From an uncultured Blautia sp. (GTDB lineage: Bacteria > Bacillota > Clostridia > Lachnospirales > Lachnospiraceae), in assembly GCA_938028845.1 (NCBI GenBank), contig CALIZJ010000110.1, positions 1 through 16,505 on the forward strand: a stretch of 16,505 bases of DNA, given 5' to 3'. Position numbers and translations under genes: made by a program. The notes under the pieces are model-generated. The model was given only the letters and a program-made list of their open reading frames with translations, was not told the origin of the DNA and made no database searches. Each line of letters opens with the position of its first letter. The stretch's first letter is position 1. Below, one piece after another: positions 13,969 through 16,505 of the stretch.

Positions 13969-15399
13969 ATGGAAATAAAACCTATGTCCATTTCCGTCCT
14001 TGACAGCATTTCTCCGGTAGACGGGGAAGTGGTGTCAGGACTTTTGGAAAAAGAGAGAAAAGATTTTAACAGAAAAATCCTTGTCCTGGACGATGATCCT
14101 ACAGGGACACAGACGGTTCATGATGTTCCGGTAGTGACGGACTGGGAGGAGGAGACCATAGAGGAAATATTCGCTATGGAAGATCCTATGGTTTTTATCC
14201 TTACAAATTCAAGAAGCTTTTCAAAGTCCTATACAAAGGAAGTCCATGAAAAGATCGGAAAGAATATAGCTAAAGTTTTTAAAGAGACAGGAAAGGAATT
14301 TATTTTGATCTCCAGAGGAGACTCTACTCTTAGGGGTCATTTTCCCCTGGAAACAGAGACGCTTCGTGAAACCCTTGAGGAAGAGTGCGGGATAAAATAT
14401 CATGGGGAGATTATCTGTCCCTTCTTTTTGGAGGGCGGGAGATATACCTTAAATAATGTTCATTATGTAAGAGAAGAAAAGATGCTGGTTCCTGCAGGAC
14501 AGACAGAGTTTGCCCGTGATAAATCTTTTTCTTATACCAGCTCTCATTTGGGAGAATATGTAGAAGAAAAAAGTCAGGGACTGTATAAAAAAGAGGATTG
14601 TGTGTATATTTCTCTTGAAGAATTAAGAGGACTCCGGCTGGATGAGATTACAGAAAAGCTGATAAAAGCAGAAAATTTTTGTAAGATCATCGTTAATGCA
14701 GTGGATTATACAGACGTGGAGATTTTCTGCATATGCTGGATACGTGCTGTAAAAGCAGGAAAAAACTTTCTTGTAAGGAGCGCGGCTGCCCTTACCAGAG
14801 TGATCGGCGGTGTTTGTGAAATTCCTCTTCTTACCCGGGAAAAACTGGTGGATCCAAAGACAAAAAACGGCGGTCTTGTAATCGTGGGTTCTCATGTAAA
14901 AAAATCATCTGCCCAGTTGGAGTGCCTGATGGATTCAGACAGGCCGTTGGAATTTCTGGAGTTTCATGTGAATCGGTATTTTACAGACGGAGATCTTCAC
15001 GGTGAGACGAATGAGCTGCTGAATAAAGCGGAAGAACATATGAAAAAAGGTACTACAGTGGTTATTTATACCTCACGTGAGCTGGTCGTACCGCCTACAG
15101 AGGACAAAGATAAAATCCTGCATTTATCTGTAGAGATTTCTGATGCCCTTACAAGGATTGTAAGTCTTTTGTCCCTGAAACCCAGATTTATCGTGGCTAA
15201 GGGAGGAATTACTTCAAGCGATGTGGCAACAAAAGGACTGGGTATCCGAAAGGCTATGGTTATGGGACAGATTCAAAAAGGAATCCCTGTATGGATGACA
15301 GGAGAAAAAAGTAAATTCCCGGATATGCCTTATATTATTTTCCCCGGAAATGTGGGCGAGGTATCTGCTCTCCGGGAGATTGTAGAGGAGTTGATGTGA
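13969..15399 (+). CDS. DUF1537 four-carbon acid sugar kinase family protein
   Basis: A 476-residue ATP-dependent kinase of the OtnK/DtnK/OiaK superfamily, known to phosphorylate threonate, erythronate and 3-oxo acid sugars. The N-terminal acid-sugar domain has DDDPTGTQT (41-49) and SRGDSTLRGH (115-124); the C-terminal nucleotide domain has AKGGITSSD (410-418) and FPGNVG (458-463). The whole domain set is intact. I chose ATG 13969 because AAAGAGG lies just upstream; the frame also runs back to a TTG at 13936 inside the second leader hairpin, which is unlikely. It follows GH127 after 93 bases containing a short leader ORF and ends one base before BKACE. No PdxA2-like dehydrogenase or aldolase partner is here, so the substrate is not predictable from the known pathways. 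Confidence 0.93.
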   Translation: MEIKPMSISVLDSISPVDGEVVSGLLEKERKDFNRKILVLDDDPTGTQTVHDVPVVTDWEEETIEEIFAMEDPMVFILTNSRSFSKSYTKEVHEKIGKNIAKVFKETGKEFILISRGDSTLRGHFPLETETLRETLEEECGIKYHGEIICPFFLEGGRYTLNNVHYVREEKMLVPAGQTEFARDKSFSYTSSHLGEYVEEKSQGLYKKEDCVYISLEELRGLRLDEITEKLIKAENFCKIIVNAVDYTDVEIFCICWIRAVKAGKNFLVRSAAALTRVIGGVCEIPLLTREKLVDPKTKNGGLVIVGSHVKKSSAQLECLMDSDRPLEFLEFHVNRYFTDGDLHGETNELLNKAEEHMKKGTTVVIYTSRELVVPPTEDKDKILHLSVEISDALTRIVSLLSLKPRFIVAKGGITSSDVATKGLGIRKAMVMGQIQKGIPVWMTGEKSKFPDMPYIIFPGNVGEVSALREIVEELM

Positions 15400-15400
15400 G

Positions 15401-16198
15401 ATGAGGAAAATCGTAGTTTCTGTGGCTCCAGTGGAGGCCGGAAAACCTGTAGATGCGATGAAACTTGCGGCAGATGTGGAAAAGTGCGCTAAGGCCGGAG
15501 CAGCTATGGTACATCTGCATTGCCGCAGACCGGATGGAAGCCTGACACCGGATATTTCGTATATGGCAGAATGTTTCGATAAGATTCTGGAAAGAACGGA
15601 TCTGGTAATCCAGGCATCTACCGGGGGCGTATCGGATATGAATATTGCAGAACGGTGCGAACCGCTGAAATATGCGCGTACAGAGACCGCTTCCTTAAAT
15701 GCGGGCAGTACCAACCTGGGAGATGCAGTGTATTTAAATCCTTTTGAAGATATTGAATATTGTGCATCCCAGATTTATCAATATAATGTAATACCGGATG
15801 TGGAAGTTTTTGATATCGGTATGATAGAGAATATAGAAAGGATGAAGGGAAAAGTTCCTTTTCGGTATCCGATATTCTATAATCTGGTATTTGGACACCG
15901 AGGGGGGATGCAGGCCAATGTGGACAGCCTGATCGCTTTCCGTTCTATGGTGCCTAAGGACGCAAAATGGGGAGTGACTCATTTCGGAAGGGATAACTGG
16001 GATTTCCTGGCTGCGGCTTTGGCGCTGGGCGCAGAGACGGTGCGGATCGGCTTTGAAGACAGTGCATATCTGGCGCCTGGGAAAGAAGCAGAATATAATT
16101 ATGAACTTGTGGCGCGGCTTGTAGAAATGATCCGGGCTATGGGACTTGAAAATGCCTCGCCGGATGAGGCGCGGAAGATCATGGGCACGTTGAAGTAG
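15401..16198 (+). CDS. DUF849/BKACE family beta-keto acid cleavage enzyme
   Basis: A 265-residue TIM-barrel enzyme of the family that cleaves a beta-keto acid with acetyl-CoA to give acetoacetate and a new CoA ester. The metal-binding HLH is at 38-40, and the family blocks IQASTGG (70-76), ETASLNAGS (95-103), EVFDIGMI (135-142), FGHRGGM (164-170) and RIGFED (215-220) are all present. Several positions are atypical: PVEAG (10-14) replaces the usual TGA-type strand end, and Cys41 follows HLH. It is slightly short for the family. Its ATG lies one base after the kinase stop, with GAGGAG inside the kinase end, so translation is coupled. It may act on a 3-oxo acid sugar or on a product made by the kinase route (inference). 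Confidence 0.9.
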   Translation: MRKIVVSVAPVEAGKPVDAMKLAADVEKCAKAGAAMVHLHCRRPDGSLTPDISYMAECFDKILERTDLVIQASTGGVSDMNIAERCEPLKYARTETASLNAGSTNLGDAVYLNPFEDIEYCASQIYQYNVIPDVEVFDIGMIENIERMKGKVPFRYPIFYNLVFGHRGGMQANVDSLIAFRSMVPKDAKWGVTHFGRDNWDFLAAALALGAETVRIGFEDSAYLAPGKEAEYNYELVARLVEMIRAMGLENASPDEARKIMGTLK

Positions 16199-16199
16199 A

Positions 16200-16217
16200 A
16201 AAAATGGTGGCATTTTT
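16200..16217 (+). terminator. Weak AT-rich hairpin after BKACE
   Basis: AAAAATG (16200-16206) and CATTTTT (16211-16217) pair around GTGG directly after the stop codon. The stem has only two G-C-type positions and is followed by CGTCC rather than a T run, so termination would be weak. Confidence 0.4.
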
Positions 16218-16267
16218 CGTCCTCCCTTCTCATTCATTCTTATAAAAAATTTCCCCAAATATTCCCG

Positions 16268-16345
16268 AAGCATCCTAAATCCAAAAGCATCCCGAACAAG
16301 GCAGTTCGCCTATGCCTTGTTAGGATGCTTTTCGGCGTTAGGCGA
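16268..16345 (+). promoter_or_regulatory. Structured leader with competing stems and a possible pseudoknot
   Basis: AAAAGCATCC and AACAAGGCA (16283-16303) pair with TGCCTTGTT and GGATGCTTTT (16313-16332), interrupted by one small bulge. The same right arm can instead pair with AAGCATCCTA at 16268-16277 (exact complement of 16321-16330). The loop TCGCCTA (16306-16312) is the exact complement of TAGGCGA (16339-16345). The T run after the stem is part of the stem and is followed by CGGCG, so this is a poor terminator; it may be a regulatory leader for the sensor gene or a mixed terminator. Confidence 0.5.
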
Positions 16346-16368
16346 GAATTTAAGGAAGGAGTATTGCT

Positions 16369-16505
16369 ATGAAAAAAATCATAAGATGGTATCAAAACTG
16401 TACGATCAACGAGCAGATCCGGCTGGCCCTTATCCTCCTTTCCGTCTGTTCCGCTGCAATCCTTGGAATCAGCAGTTTCGGCATTTCAAAATACACCATC
16501 GAAAA
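16369..16505 (+). CDS. N-terminal part of a membrane sensor protein, probably a histidine kinase
   Basis: The first 45 codons are visible before the window ends. AAGGAAGGAG lies about eight bases before ATG 16369. The sequence starts MKKIIRWYQNCTINEQIRLA and continues into a hydrophobic segment at about 19-40. A short basic N-terminus, the polar CTINEQIR stretch and a first membrane helix followed by KYTIE resemble YesM-type sensor histidine kinases and some chemoreceptors. A YesM-like sensor would suit the end of a carbohydrate locus, but the domains that would prove it are outside the window. Confidence 0.5.
   Translation, partial: MKKIIRWYQNCTINEQIRLALILLSVCSAAILGISSFGISKYTIE

Overview
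The window looks like a low-to-moderate GC Firmicutes chromosome, most likely a gut Lachnospiraceae (Blautia/Clostridium-like). This is an inference from strong AGGAGG-type ribosome binding sites, a HrcA/CIRCE heat-shock promoter, a LytTR-DUF3021 pair, TTGACA/TATAAT promoters and a LacI-controlled glycan locus. No tRNA, rRNA, CRISPR, transposase or phage gene is visible.

Layout. Bases 1-267 are the end of an unidentified membrane protein. Bases 461-1573 form a heat-shock unit: a CIRCE operator over a SigmaA promoter, two tandem Hsp20 chaperones and a terminator. Bases 1558-3263 are a minus-strand operon: a polytopic membrane protein, a stand-alone LytTR DNA-binding protein, and a DUF3021 membrane protein that is out of frame with its own ribosome binding site across a nine-A tract. 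The first gene carries a nine-C tract. Bases 3372-4422 hold an alpha/beta-hydrolase esterase with its own promoter and terminator.

Bases 4471-16217 form a carbohydrate-use region on the plus strand. It contains a CUT1 sugar ABC importer (binding protein and two permeases, no ATPase), a LacI-family regulator, a GH42 beta-galactosidase, a terminator, and then four genes: an Asp/Glu racemase-like protein, a GH127 beta-L-arabinofuranosidase-like enzyme, a DUF1537 acid-sugar kinase and a DUF849/BKACE beta-keto acid cleavage enzyme. The same AT-only palindrome lies upstream of the importer and just downstream of the regulator's -10 element, so the LacI protein probably controls both. The window ends in the first 45 codons of a probable membrane sensor kinase, preceded by a leader with competing hairpins and a possible pseudoknot.

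How the genes may work together (inference). The importer brings in a plant-derived oligosaccharide. GH42, GH127 and perhaps the upstream esterase trim it. The racemase-like protein, DUF1537 kinase and BKACE look like a route for an acid-sugar breakdown product that does not match the DUF1537 pathways I know, because no PdxA2-type dehydrogenase, RuBisCO-like protein or class II aldolase is present. This second half is the best candidate for an undescribed system, especially because the GH127 appears to have Gln where characterised members have the acid/base Glu.
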